Shown here piece by piece: positions 24,601 through 32,639 of a stretch of DNA of 32,848 nucleotides. The stretch comes from Acidobacteriota bacterium (GTDB lineage: Bacteria > Acidobacteriota > Vicinamibacteria > Vicinamibacterales > 2-12-FULL-66-21): positions 1 through 32,848 of the forward strand of contig QHWT01000088.1 in NCBI GenBank assembly GCA_003222675.1, read 5' to 3'. A model generated the notes under the pieces. The model had not been told where the DNA came from. It saw only the letters and a program-made list of their open reading frames with translations, and made no database searches. Numbering within the stretch: the first letter of the stretch is position 1; the number at the start of each line of letters is the position of its first letter. Made by a program: the position numbers and the translations under genes.

Positions 24601-24783
24601 GAGTTCAGGGCCGAGTGCTTCAACCTGCCGAACCATGCGAACTTCGCGGTGCCGTCGGGTCGCACCGCATTCACCGGCGCAGCGGCCGACGGCTCGCCGA
24701 TCATCGCGCCAACATGGGGCCGAATCACGTCGACCGCCACAACATCACGGCAGATTCAACTCGGAATAAAGGCGACATTCTAG
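21643..24783 (+). CDS. TonB-dependent receptor with carboxypeptidase-regulatory domain (OAR-like)
   Basis: The 1046-residue protein starts at a GTG with a perfect AGGAGGT five bases upstream. A signal peptide (LVVLICLMPDRAAAQ) is followed by a CarboxypepD_reg-like domain (~30-115, GSIQGTITDSSRAPVAGVTV). The plug domain (~130-260) includes LPLNGRSFQQLALLQPGV, NNFLLDGTDINNVYN and AEFGRSAGGVINAVTRSG. A long 22-strand-type barrel ends with PTWGRITSTATTSRQIQLGI-KATF; the terminal Phe suits Bam recognition. This is the Oar-like architecture common in Acidobacteria. It should import a large substrate across the outer membrane with TonB energy; no substrate-specific motif is seen. An enolase-superfamily gene follows 151 bases on, so the two may share a catabolic role. 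Confidence 0.94.
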   Translation: MSAHHSLVGLLRFVPLVVLICLMPDRAAAQNVGGSIQGTITDSSRAPVAGVTVLIRNVRTGAIREMVTDSVGTYRTPVLPPGEYEVRASLRGFQTVDRRCIVLSIGQDAIVDLTLALGRLEQEVVVVASAPQVNLASGDVSGLVSEQEIRMLPLNGRSFQQLALLQPGVQAALAAGSDVVGGRTPKISINGARPEQNNFLLDGTDINNVYNKTPGSAAGVLLGVDAVLEFQVLTNAYSAEFGRSAGGVINAVTRSGTNDLHGSVFEFHRNSALDARNFFDPVGAKPDFTRHQFGAVAGGPVRRDRTFFFGVYEALIERLGITGVTAVPDDNARLGILPTGTVTLHQAIPTYLNVLFPRANGTSLGGGAAEYLFSGTQPTDEHFYQGRLDHRLSPTDSLFVRYTYDRAAVDRIPPDKPPISIIVERTRNTYVTAEHQHTFSPTTLNVLRAGLNRSVSLADNRRTIDIPPALSWIPGEQFGYLTIRGMVTEMAGDFRLPRDDRLNNWQLANTLVLTRGRQALKLGVQAQYLQFDQHTTSQVGGIVNFANLQNFLQGRAISVDFAVPGKIDPDRRYRQSLFGMFAQDDIRLSSRLSANLGVRYELVTVPTEADGKISNLRHVTDAALTVGGRWHSNPSLRNVAPRLGIAWDPFGNGKTSVRSGFGIFHDEVLPKYYFFSGSLNPPFTTRTSIQNPPLPNVVANFDPDAPILAQLQTVNYDLQTPYIVQYNASVQRAVADDVDVMVGYVGSRGRNLFRLGDANLAPEEIVNGAKVYHPERGRRNPNFQGIWQRVTDATSRYNSLQLGVHKRLSHGWRAQLAYTLSKSIDDASGINSQDFSSVVQYGLDWYDPEYDRGLSAFDARHNLTFNGTWEMPFFRNRPGLVRAAFGGWSLNNITTVRSGHPFTVQLGFNRSGNLNTTSFSMHERPDVVAGCDPVLGGPSRYWDINCFSLPPTNQRGNAPRNSVIGPGLISVDVALVKAFAFGGWRLEFRAECFNLPNHANFAVPSGRTAFTGAAADGSPIIAPTWGRITSTATTSRQIQLGIKATF

Positions 24784-24900
24784 TCCGGGGGGGCTTCGCC
24801 CCGCCGGACCCCCTACACGCTCGCTCGCGGGGGCCCCAGGCCCCGCTCCGCTCGCGTGGCTCACTCGCTTTCGCTCGTTCGCGTTTCTCTTCAGATTAGG
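24784..24900 (+). terminator. TTCG-loop hairpin and GC-rich low-complexity spacer
   Basis: Directly after the receptor stop, TCCGG...GGGGC-TTC-GCCCC...CCGGA (24784-24808) forms a very stable hairpin with bulges and no T-run. It is followed to about 24890 by runs of GCTCGC/GGGGCCCC low-complexity sequence. Termination or mRNA-end protection is likely, but without a U-tract intrinsic termination is unproven. Confidence 0.45.
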
Positions 24901-24934
24901 ATTCGGGACACGAGTTTCTTGGGGAGAGCAGATT

Positions 24935-26203
24935 ATGCGGGCGAGCCGACGGCGGTTCATTGCGAGCGCACTCAGTGCCGGAACGGTGGGGCTGACCTCT
25001 GCATACGGAGCGGCCGCGAGGCGGCAAGCGAGAGACGGGCCCACACCGGAGCCTGTCGACGTTCACGATCTGGACCGCGCGGCCGCGGCGCCGGTGCTCA
25101 AGCGTGACGCGTTCCGTTCTCCCGTGATCATCGACTCGCTCCGGCTTCTCAAGAAGCGGAGCGAGTACTTCGTCCACGTGCGTTCGAAAGATGGCGCGGA
25201 GGGTGTATCCGTGATCAACCCTCCACGAGGCGAGTACCTGGACAAAATCGCGAAACAGCTTGTCCTGCCGTTTTTCGTGGGCAAGGATGCGCGAGAGCTC
25301 GAGAACCTGTTGTGGGAGCTTTACCGCTGGAACGACAACTACAAGCTTCAGGGGCTGGCGTTGTGGTCCCCGCAGGCGTGGGCGGAATTCGCGATACTCG
25401 ACATGCTGGGGCGAATCGCGCAAAAACCCATGGGAGCGCTCCTGGGAGACGTCGTCCGCAAGGAGGTCGCGTGTTATGTCGCCAGCGGCCGGCGCGATAC
25501 CACACCGGAAGCGGAGGTCGAGTATCTGCGAAAGCTGCTCGAGGAATCCGGCGCGCGGGCGGTGAAGTTCCGGGTCGGCGGCCGTATGAGCCGCAATGCT
25601 GACGCGAGCCCGGGACGCACCGAGACGCTGATCCCGCTTGCGCGCAAAACGCTGGGCGATGCCATCGATATTCACGCTGACGCGAACAGCTCGTACGATC
25701 CGCCGCAGGCCATCCGCGTCGGTCGGCTGCTCGAAGACATCAACGCCGTGTACTTCGAGGAACCGTGCCCGTTCGATCATCTCGAAGAGACGAAAGTTGT
25801 GACGGATGCGCTCACGATCCCGGTTGCAGGTGGCGAGCAGGAGTACAGCGACTGGCGCTTCCGATGGACAATCGCCAACCGCGGCGTCGATATCGTCCAG
25901 CCGGACCTCTTTTATTACGGCGGCATGATCCGGTCGATCCGCGTTGCGCGCATGGCCGCGGCCGCGAAGATGCCGACCACCGTACATATCTCAGGCGGGT
26001 TCGGGTTCGTCTACATGCTTCACTTCGCGTCATGCGTGCCTGACATTGGGCGCTATCAGGAATACAAGCTTGGCCTCGGTGAATACGGCACGTGGATCGA
26101 TCCGCCGATCAGTGTAAAGGATGGCAAGATGACGGTGCCCGGCGGACCAGGCGTCGGGATCAAGGATCTGAAGGGCCTGTTCAGCGGCGCCGTGGAGGTG
26201 TAA
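24935..26203 (+). CDS. Tat-exported enolase-superfamily (mandelate racemase/muconate lactonizing) protein
   Basis: The protein has 422 residues, with GGGGAG nine bases before the ATG. It begins with a twin-arginine signal, SRRRFIASALSAGTVGLTSA. The enolase-superfamily barrel then shows a KFR motif (Lys211-x-Arg213), metal ligands in HADANSSY (Asp249), VYFEEPC (Glu275) and AGGEQEY (Glu301), and VHISGGFG (His351) as probable general base. KxR rather than KxK, with a C-terminal His, resembles acid-sugar dehydratases. Most relatives are cytoplasmic, so a Tat-exported one is notable: the barrel would fold with its Mg2+ before export. It follows a TonB receptor and is convergent with the TPR gene, two bases between stops. 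Dehydration of a sugar acid in the periplasm is a reasonable guess. Confidence 0.9.
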   Translation: MRASRRRFIASALSAGTVGLTSAYGAAARRQARDGPTPEPVDVHDLDRAAAAPVLKRDAFRSPVIIDSLRLLKKRSEYFVHVRSKDGAEGVSVINPPRGEYLDKIAKQLVLPFFVGKDARELENLLWELYRWNDNYKLQGLALWSPQAWAEFAILDMLGRIAQKPMGALLGDVVRKEVACYVASGRRDTTPEAEVEYLRKLLEESGARAVKFRVGGRMSRNADASPGRTETLIPLARKTLGDAIDIHADANSSYDPPQAIRVGRLLEDINAVYFEEPCPFDHLEETKVVTDALTIPVAGGEQEYSDWRFRWTIANRGVDIVQPDLFYYGGMIRSIRVARMAAAAKMPTTVHISGGFGFVYMLHFASCVPDIGRYQEYKLGLGEYGTWIDPPISVKDGKMTVPGGPGVGIKDLKGLFSGAVEV

Positions 26204-26205
26204 GC

Positions 26206-27096
26206 CTACCGTCTGACAGCCGGCGCGCGCGCCCGCGCCTCCTGAAACGCTTTCAGTTCGCGCTCTGCATCGGCCGCGCGTCCGAGCCGGCGGTACGCCT
26301 GCGCCAGCACATATCGCGGTTCCGGATATGAAGGATCGAGCGCCACGGCGCGCTCCAGCCACTTCAGGCTGATGTCCAACCGCTCCATCTTCACGAGCGC
26401 CTTCCCGGTCAGAAACAGGTTGCGCGCATCGTCCGGATTCCGCTCGGCCGCCTCCGCAGCGAGATCGAATGCCTTCTGGTATTCCCCGAGCTTGAGCATC
26501 AGATCGGCCAGGTTCGCATAGACCACATCGTACTGCGAGTGACTCCTCTGCGCGAGCTCGATCGCTTTGAGGTAATAGCGAACCGCCTGCGGCACGTCGC
26601 CGAGCGCCTCTGACGCGAGCCCGAGGTTGTCGTAGGCCTTGTGCGAGCGCGGGTTCAGCGCGAGGGCACGCTGGAACTGCGCGGCGGCATCACCGTAGCG
26701 CCGCTGCTGGTAGTACATGCGACCGCGGTCGTACACGATCTCGTCGTCGGTGGGCGCGAGCGCGGCGGCGGCTGCCAGGGCGCGCTCCGCGTCGGCGTCG
26801 CGTCCTGCCAGATATAGTGCGCGCGCCTGTACCTTCAGCGCGTCGACGTTGTGTCCGTTCAGGGCCAGCAGGCGGTCGAGCGTGTCGAGCGCCGCCGGCA
26901 CCTGCTGCGCGAGGAGCTGCGCCTGCGCGAGCGCAAGGAGCAGCGGTCCGGTTGCGCCGCAGCGCGCAGCCGCAGCCTCGAACGCGGACGTGGCATCCGC
27001 GTAGCCGCGGCGATCGTAGGCGTCACGGCCATGCTTCACGAGATCCTGGCACTCCTGACCCGATGTCAGGAGCGCCAGGAGCAGAAAGACAGTCAC
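26206..27096 (-). CDS. Secreted TPR-repeat protein
   Basis: The 296-residue protein uses the GTG at 27096, seven bases after the receptor stop; longer in-frame extensions lie inside the receptor gene. No Shine-Dalgarno is visible, which suits translational coupling. A short signal sequence (TVFLLLALLTSGQEC) precedes about seven tetratricopeptide repeats, e.g. KHGRDAYDRRGYADATSAFE, VYDRGRMYYQQRRYGDAAAQ, KAYDNLGLASEALGDVPQAV and PRYVLAQAYRRLGRAADAER. TPR proteins of this type are periplasmic scaffolds. Sitting immediately after a TonB receptor gene, it may dock with it, though no direct evidence is in the sequence. Confidence 0.87.
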   Translation of the reverse strand: MTVFLLLALLTSGQECQDLVKHGRDAYDRRGYADATSAFEAAAARCGATGPLLLALAQAQLLAQQVPAALDTLDRLLALNGHNVDALKVQARALYLAGRDADAERALAAAAALAPTDDEIVYDRGRMYYQQRRYGDAAAQFQRALALNPRSHKAYDNLGLASEALGDVPQAVRYYLKAIELAQRSHSQYDVVYANLADLMLKLGEYQKAFDLAAEAAERNPDDARNLFLTGKALVKMERLDISLKWLERAVALDPSYPEPRYVLAQAYRRLGRAADAERELKAFQEARARAPAVRR

Positions 27097-27103
27097 GGGA
27101 CGA

Positions 27104-29417
27104 TCAGAACGTAACGCGTGTCGAGAACTGGAACCGCCGCGGCCCGTGGCGCACGCCGAAGATGCGCCCGAAGTTCGGGTTGGCCAGGTCGGTGATCGGA
27201 TTCCCGAGCCCGGAACGGTTGAATACGTTGATGACATCGACACGCGCATCGACGCCGCGAGTCCCGAACGACACGCGCTTCATGATCCCGACGTCTTCGC
27301 GGAAGAATCCCGGGCTCAGCGCATCCGTGAGCACGCGCGGCGCCGTGCCGATTCGTTGAGGCACGCCGCGTGGCGAAAGCGGCTGTGTCGCGAATGCCTC
27401 GCGGTTCAGATATACGGTGCCATTCGCGACGTCCGCCGACCCGCCGCGATAAACGACTTGATCGACCCCAGAGACGATATCCGGCCTGACCGGATAGCCG
27501 GCGCCATTGATCCGGCTGTCGAACACGCGCAGCGTGTCGCCCGATCGGTAATTGTGAATGGCGCTCATCGCCCAGCCGCCGGCGATCTTTCCCAGCAGGC
27601 CGCCGACGTGCAGCGGTTTGTCGGGGCCGATCGGCAGCTCGTAGATCCAGGTCAGCTTGAAGACGTGCGGTACGTGGAACTCCGCCGGCGCCCAGTCCAG
27701 CCCTGATCCGTCCTGCGCCAGGCCGTCGTCGGTCGTGCCGGTCTCCCTGTTGGCGGCATCACGGGCGTTGGACCAGGTGTACGCCGCGAGAACAGCCAGC
27801 CCGCCCGAGAACTGACGCTCGAGAGTTGTCTGTAACGAATCGTACCGCGACTTGCCGATGGCGTTCGTGTGCAGTGTCACCGACGTGTATTGTGGAAACG
27901 GCCTCAGCGCGTCGAGCACGGGCCCCGTGAATCCCGGGTATGGAACGGCAACGCCGATGTCAGGCCGCAGATCGACCCGCTCGAACACCAGGTCCCCGAG
28001 GCGCATGATCTCGCTGAACGGCGCCCGATTGATCTGCCTGTCGAACGGCAGGCGCGTGCCATAGTTCCCGATGTAACTCACGCTGGCCGTGAAGTTGGAG
28101 GGAAGCTGGTACTGCATCGTCGCGTGGTAGTTCTGGACCACCTCGCGTCTGGACATGTCGCCGGTAATCACGCTCGTGCCCTGGCGATTCGCCAGTGCGG
28201 GATTCCGGTTCGGCAGCGTGCCCTGGAAGTCCGGGAACCGCTCGCTCAGGTACATCACCGGATCCTGCGAAAACTGCGTCGGCTGCGTCGACTGATTCAC
28301 GGCGATCGACCCGTTGTAGCCGAACGTCGACACACCGCCGCCGAATATCATGACAGGCGGCGTGTTGCTGATGCTGTAGCCGGCGCTAAGCGCGATCTTC
28401 TGCGACAGTGCATATGCGAACCCGACGCGCGGCTGCACCTGCTTGTAATAAGGATCAAAGAACGTTTTTCTTCCCTGCTCGTCGGCGAACACGAGCGCGC
28501 CAGGACGTCCGCCGGCGCCAGGGTTCGGCTTCGTCGGATCCATGGTCGTCATGAAGCCCTTCGTCTCGTACTGCGGCTGAATGAACTCCCAGCGCAGGCC
28601 GAGGTTCAGCGTCAGCTGCGGCGTCAGCTTCCAGTCATCCTGGACGAACAACGAGTAGTCGCGGGATTTGTACTGCGGATTGATGCGCACGACCTCGCGC
28701 GACCAGCTTTGCAGCGCGCCGGTCAGGAAACTGGCATAGGCGTGCCCCGTCTGGAGATCGAAGCCAGGCAGGCTCGTCTGCTGCTGATTGAAGTTGTACC
28801 GGCCGGTGTCGTCGAGCGTGTTGGAGCGCGTGAAATAGAACCGACCCTCGAATCCGGTCTTCACGTTGTGCCGGCCACGGATGATCGTCAGATCGTCCTG
28901 CAGGACGTGGCTGCCTTCGTACGAACCAGAGCGTGCGAGCGTGCCGAACTGGCCGATGCCGCCGAAGACGGGCTGTCCGGTGAAGAACAGCACCGGAAAC
29001 AGCGACTCTGGCACGTTGTTCAAACCGATTTTCGACGGCCATCCGGCGTTGGCGTGGACGGCGAAATTCAGGTTGCCGAACTCGTTGTAGCCGTACGCCA
29101 CGCGGTGCAGCAGGTTCTGTCGGACCACCCACTGTTCCGATGCGCGAGCCATCCAGCTTGGCGTTCGCTGCAGCTGAAAGTGGTTCGTCGGCTGGCCCGG
29201 GGGCGTGCCCCACCGCCCGTTGACGGAGTTGTTGCGGCGGCGCCACTCGCGTCCAAGATAGAACGCCAGCTTGTGGTTCGTGGTCAGAACTTGATCCACC
29301 TTGAACGCCAGCGTCTTCTGATTGAACAACGGGCAGCACGCGTCGAGCGTGCGCATGTTGTTGAGCAGCCTGTCGAGATCGGGCGCATCCCAGAGACCCT
29401 GATCGATCGTACTGATT
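27104..29417 (-). pseudogene. TonB-dependent receptor, C-terminal (barrel) part after a frameshift
   Basis: This frame carries the continuation of the receptor beginning at 30560. From just past the break it reads ISTIDQGLWDAPDLDRLLNN, then NQKTLAFKVDQVLTTNHKLA and a full barrel. Conserved stretches include RHNVKTGFEGRFYFTRSN, PQLTLNLGLRWEFIQPQYET and PADVVNVFNR-type RVDVINVFNRSGLGNP, ending RRFQFSTRVTF with the terminal Phe. Translated alone from an internal ATG (29356) it would lack signal peptide and plug, so it could not reach the outer membrane. The TPR gene follows after seven bases. Either the gene is broken or the read has a small indel; coding quality is intact throughout. Confidence 0.85.
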
Positions 29418-30560
29418 GTTGGGGAACGGGTCGCGTACTGCCTGGCCGTTCACGACCCGCGTTGTACGAGGATCGTAAATCTGTCCGTACCGAACGGGCC
29501 GTCCGAGCGCGTCGGCGCCGACGATGGTTCCCGATCGCGGATCGCCGGTGTAGGCGGGATCGAACAGCCGCGAGAAATCGCCGTTCAAGTAGTCGCGCGT
29601 TGGCACCGAGCGGAAGTTCGATGAGGTGAAGTTCTGTTCGTCGGTTCCTTCGAACGTGGCAAAGAAGAAGCTGCGGTTGCGGCCGTTGTAAACGCCGGGC
29701 ACGACGAGGGGACCGCCAGCGGCCACCGCACCGTTTTTCAGTTCGCGGTCTGGCTTGGGCCGGCCGAGCGCCTTGTTCGTGAAGGAATTCGCGTCGAGGC
29801 GGGCATTCTGGAAGTAGTACGCCCCGGACCCTCTCAAGTCGTTGGTCCCTGATTTGAGCGCGAAACTTGCCACAGCCGTCTGGCCGCCGCCGTACTCGGC
29901 GCTGATTGTGCCGGTCTGCAGCTTGAACTCCTGCACCATTTCGGTCGGCGGCGACATCTCGTTGTTGCTGCCTCCCTGCAGGTTGCGGCCGAGCGGCATT
30001 CCTTCGATGAGAATCTCATGCGAGTAGTTTCGCCCGCCGTTTATCGAGCCCTGGAACGTGTCGCCGACAGCGCCGGGCAGGCTGGAAAAGATGAAGGCCT
30101 GAATCTGCCGCTGGCCGTCACCGACCGGAACAGGCCAGGTTTCGAAGTCCTTGTTCGAGACATAGTGTCCGATCTCGGAAGTGCTCGTTTCGATCGCAGG
30201 CGCGTGAATGCTGACTTGCTCCGCGATCGCCTCCAGCTCGAGTTTGATGTTGATCGTGAGCGTCTGCCCGACGCGCAGCGTGACGGGTTCAGTCGTCGCC
30301 GGGCGAAACCCGGCGGCGGTGACCCGAATGGTGTACACGCCGGGCGCGAGATACGGGAGGACGTAGACCCCCGCATCCGTCGTTGCGGTCTTCGACGTAA
30401 TCTGGGTTTCGACCGCCGTGGCCACGACCGTCGCGCCAACGACGATCGCGCTGGTACTATCCGTCACGGTGCCATTGAGCTGGGAGCGCGCGCCCTGCGC
30501 GCGGGACGTGGCGGGGAACGCGAAAGCTGCCAATAGGACGAACACGAGCAGGCGCTGCAT
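29413..30560 (-). pseudogene. TonB-dependent receptor, N-terminal part before a frameshift
   Basis: The ATG at 30560 has AGGAGG five bases upstream. A signal peptide (LLVFVLLAAFAFPATSRAQG) and a CarboxypepD_reg domain (QLNGTVTDSTSAIVVGATVV, ~27-115) come first. The plug region follows, with HEILIEGMPLGRNLQGGSNN, AEYGGGQTAVASFALKSGTN and NGRNRSFFFATFEG. At about residue 380 the frame reaches RDPFPNNQ and then degenerates into YDRSGSLGCARSRQ, running out of frame to 28635. One frame over, the receptor continues (see 27104-29417). Net change is +1 or -2 (for example loss of 5) bases near 29413-29421. Together the halves make about 1150 residues, normal for Oar-like receptors, and paralogous to the receptor at 21643. 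Confidence 0.85.
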
Positions 30561-31161
30561 AGAACCTCCTCCCGAATGTTCGACCGGGGGACACCAGTCT
30601 CATCGCAGAGAACAGGTGTGGACCGAGAAGCGAACTAATCGCTGAGTTCGCGTTGGCGGATGAAGGAAGCAGAGTCGCCTTTGGGTTGACCCTTACCTGA
30701 TCCTTCCAAATGCCGCCAGCCGCCTCCGCTCGCGTGCATGTGCCGTGCCTCATACGATGTTGTGTCTGCCGAGGCGGACGGTCGTCCATCCGCCGTGTCC
30801 AGCGCCGGCAGATGCGTCAGGCTAAACGGCACCTGTTTCCAGCCCGACATCTACAGACATCCGATCGTCCTTTTCACATCATCTGTTGCGTCGACTGACG
30901 CCTTTCCTGCGGCGATGGTAATTACGCCCGCCTCCCGATCTGATCACGGGCCGGCTTCGTCCTGCAGGGCGACTGGAAGCCGTGATTGGAGGGATTCGCG
31001 CCGAGTCGCAAAGCGCCCTGCGCGGCGAGACTCCGATGGAAGCGCTGCGGCCAGACGTTGGCCGTCGGAGTAGAATCGCGCGCATCATGCTGCCCACGAG
31101 GAGCCGCTAGTCCGGCCCATGGTCAGATCGCGCACGGAACCATCATTCCCCGGTGCCGGCT
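30561..31161. other. Spacer between the TonB receptor and the dipeptidase, no confident gene
   Basis: About 600 bases separate the two divergent genes. A plus frame around 30940-31110 (ITGRLRPAGRLEAVIGGIRA ... RIARIMLPTRSR, stop at 31108-31110) has G/C-ending codons but no start and no family that I recognise. Other frames look random. Promoters for both genes must lie here, but I cannot pick credible -35/-10 pairs. Confidence 0.4.
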
Positions 31162-32367
31162 ATGATGCGTAGTGCCTTCGTCGAGTCCGTGGTGGTGTCG
31201 GTCACCTTCTCCCTGTGCTGGGCGATGGTCGGCCGCGGCGCGCCGGCCGTGGAGGGACAGGACTTTGTCGAGCGCGCACGTCGCATCCACGCCGAGACGA
31301 TCGGCGTCGACAGTCACATCGATACACTTCAGCGGGTGCTGAACGGCAAGGAGAACATTTCCCGGCGGACCGGTAGGGGGCATGTCGATCTGCCCAGGCT
31401 TCGGGATGCGGGAATGCGCGCGCCCTTCTTCGCACTCTACGTCCCGACGTACTACAAGGGCTCGGAAGCCGTGCGGCGCACGCTCCAGCTCCGCGATGCG
31501 ATGCAGTCACTTCTTGACGCGCATCCGGATCAGATCGAGCTCGCCCTGAGCGCGTCGGATGTCGAGCGCATCGCGAAAACCGGCAAGATTGCAGCTGTAC
31601 TCACGATCGAGAGCGGCCACGCAATCGCCGACAACCTCGCAGTACTGCGGATGTATCACCTTCTGGGCGTCCGCTCCATGACCCTCACCCACTTCCGCAA
31701 CACCAACTGGGCCGATTCATCCACGGACAAACCCGAGCACAACGGCTTGACCGATTTCGGACGCGAGGTGGTGCGGGAAATGAACCGCATCGGGATGATT
31801 GTCGACATCTCGCATGTCTCCGACAAGACCTTCTACGACACGCTCGCGGTCACCAGCAAACCGGTCATTGCGTCGCATTCCAGCTGCCGGGCGCTGACAG
31901 ACGTGCCGCGCAACATGACGGACGACATGATCAAGGCTCTGGGCAAGAACGGCGGCGTCATCGGAATCAACTTCGGAGCGGGCTTCCTCAGCCAGAAGGA
32001 GGTCGAAGCGGCACGCCGGAACTTTGCGGCGCGCGCGGCAGTCGATCCCGGCTTGACCGGCCGCGCGCTGGACGAGTTCGCGACGAAGGACTATCTTGAC
32101 ACGTATTCGATGATGAAGCCGAACCTGGCGACAATCCGGGACGCGGTGGCTCACATCGATCACGTTGTGAAGCTCGTCGGAGTCGATCATGTGGGCATCG
32201 GCAGCGATTGGGACGGGATCAGCAGCGTACCGGCAGGGCTGGAAGACGTTTCTCAGATGCCTCTCCTTACCGCCGCGTTGCTCGAGCGAGGCTACAGCGA
32301 GCAAGACGCGAAGAAGATTCTGACCGGCAACTTCCTCCGCGTGATGCGCCAAGTGATCGGACGCTGA
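31162..32367 (+). CDS. Exported membrane dipeptidase (peptidase M19)
   Basis: The protein is about 401 residues from the ATG at 31162; a GTG at 31153 or ATG at 31165 are equally possible, since no good ribosome site is seen. A signal peptide (VVVSVTFSLCWAMVGRGAPA) precedes the M19 (renal dipeptidase) barrel. Zinc-site residues are visible: DSHIDTL (His52, Asp54), LTIESGH (bridging Glu150), DISHVS (His218), ASHSSCRAL (His239) and GIGSDWDG (Asp). The mammalian-type motif DxHND is here DSHID. It hydrolyses dipeptides, including those with a D-residue at the C-terminal side; in this setting it probably finishes peptide digestion in the periplasm. Confidence 0.93.
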   Translation: MMRSAFVESVVVSVTFSLCWAMVGRGAPAVEGQDFVERARRIHAETIGVDSHIDTLQRVLNGKENISRRTGRGHVDLPRLRDAGMRAPFFALYVPTYYKGSEAVRRTLQLRDAMQSLLDAHPDQIELALSASDVERIAKTGKIAAVLTIESGHAIADNLAVLRMYHLLGVRSMTLTHFRNTNWADSSTDKPEHNGLTDFGREVVREMNRIGMIVDISHVSDKTFYDTLAVTSKPVIASHSSCRALTDVPRNMTDDMIKALGKNGGVIGINFGAGFLSQKEVEAARRNFAARAAVDPGLTGRALDEFATKDYLDTYSMMKPNLATIRDAVAHIDHVVKLVGVDHVGIGSDWDGISSVPAGLEDVSQMPLLTAALLERGYSEQDAKKILTGNFLRVMRQVIGR

Positions 32368-32380
32368 AAGAACCGATCGT

Positions 32381-32400
32381 GCCGCGAAGAAGTACGCGGC
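32381..32400 (+). terminator. Weak hairpin after the dipeptidase gene
   Basis: GCCGCG, an 8-base loop and CGCGGC form a 6-bp stem 14 bases after the dipeptidase stop. No T-run follows. It may stop or protect the transcript; evidence is slight. Confidence 0.25.
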
Positions 32401-32498
32401 TACTGCGCCGTGCGAGTGAGCCTTACCTTGGCGCGCCGGTGAATCGCTTGTCTGAGGGAGAGCTCGCAGGAGCCAGACTCGGCTTGCCTCTAGTCGAA

Positions 32499-32549
32499 GC
32501 TCACCGCAGGCGAGCGAAGGCCGGCTGGCTGTGCGAGACGATTTCCGCA
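32499..32549 (+). repeat. Copy C of a possible dispersed motif, with a small hairpin
   Basis: GCTCACC-GCA-GGCGAGC (32499-32515, one G:T-type mismatch) makes a hairpin, and CTGGCTG...CGATTTCCGCA (32525-32549) matches copy A at 22 of 25 bases. It lies between the dipeptidase and the ester-cyclase-like gene, where there is no coding frame of quality. Confidence 0.3.
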
Positions 32550-32639
32550 CCTGGCGAGCGGCTGCACGACCAGCGGCAGTATTGAAGCTCGTGCACCGAT
32601 AGCAATTCCACCCACCCTGATCACCGTACCGGAGGCAAC

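Noticed and set aside
27869-29629. A 586-codon plus-strand frame
   Set aside because: Antisense to the second TonB receptor, with no domain.
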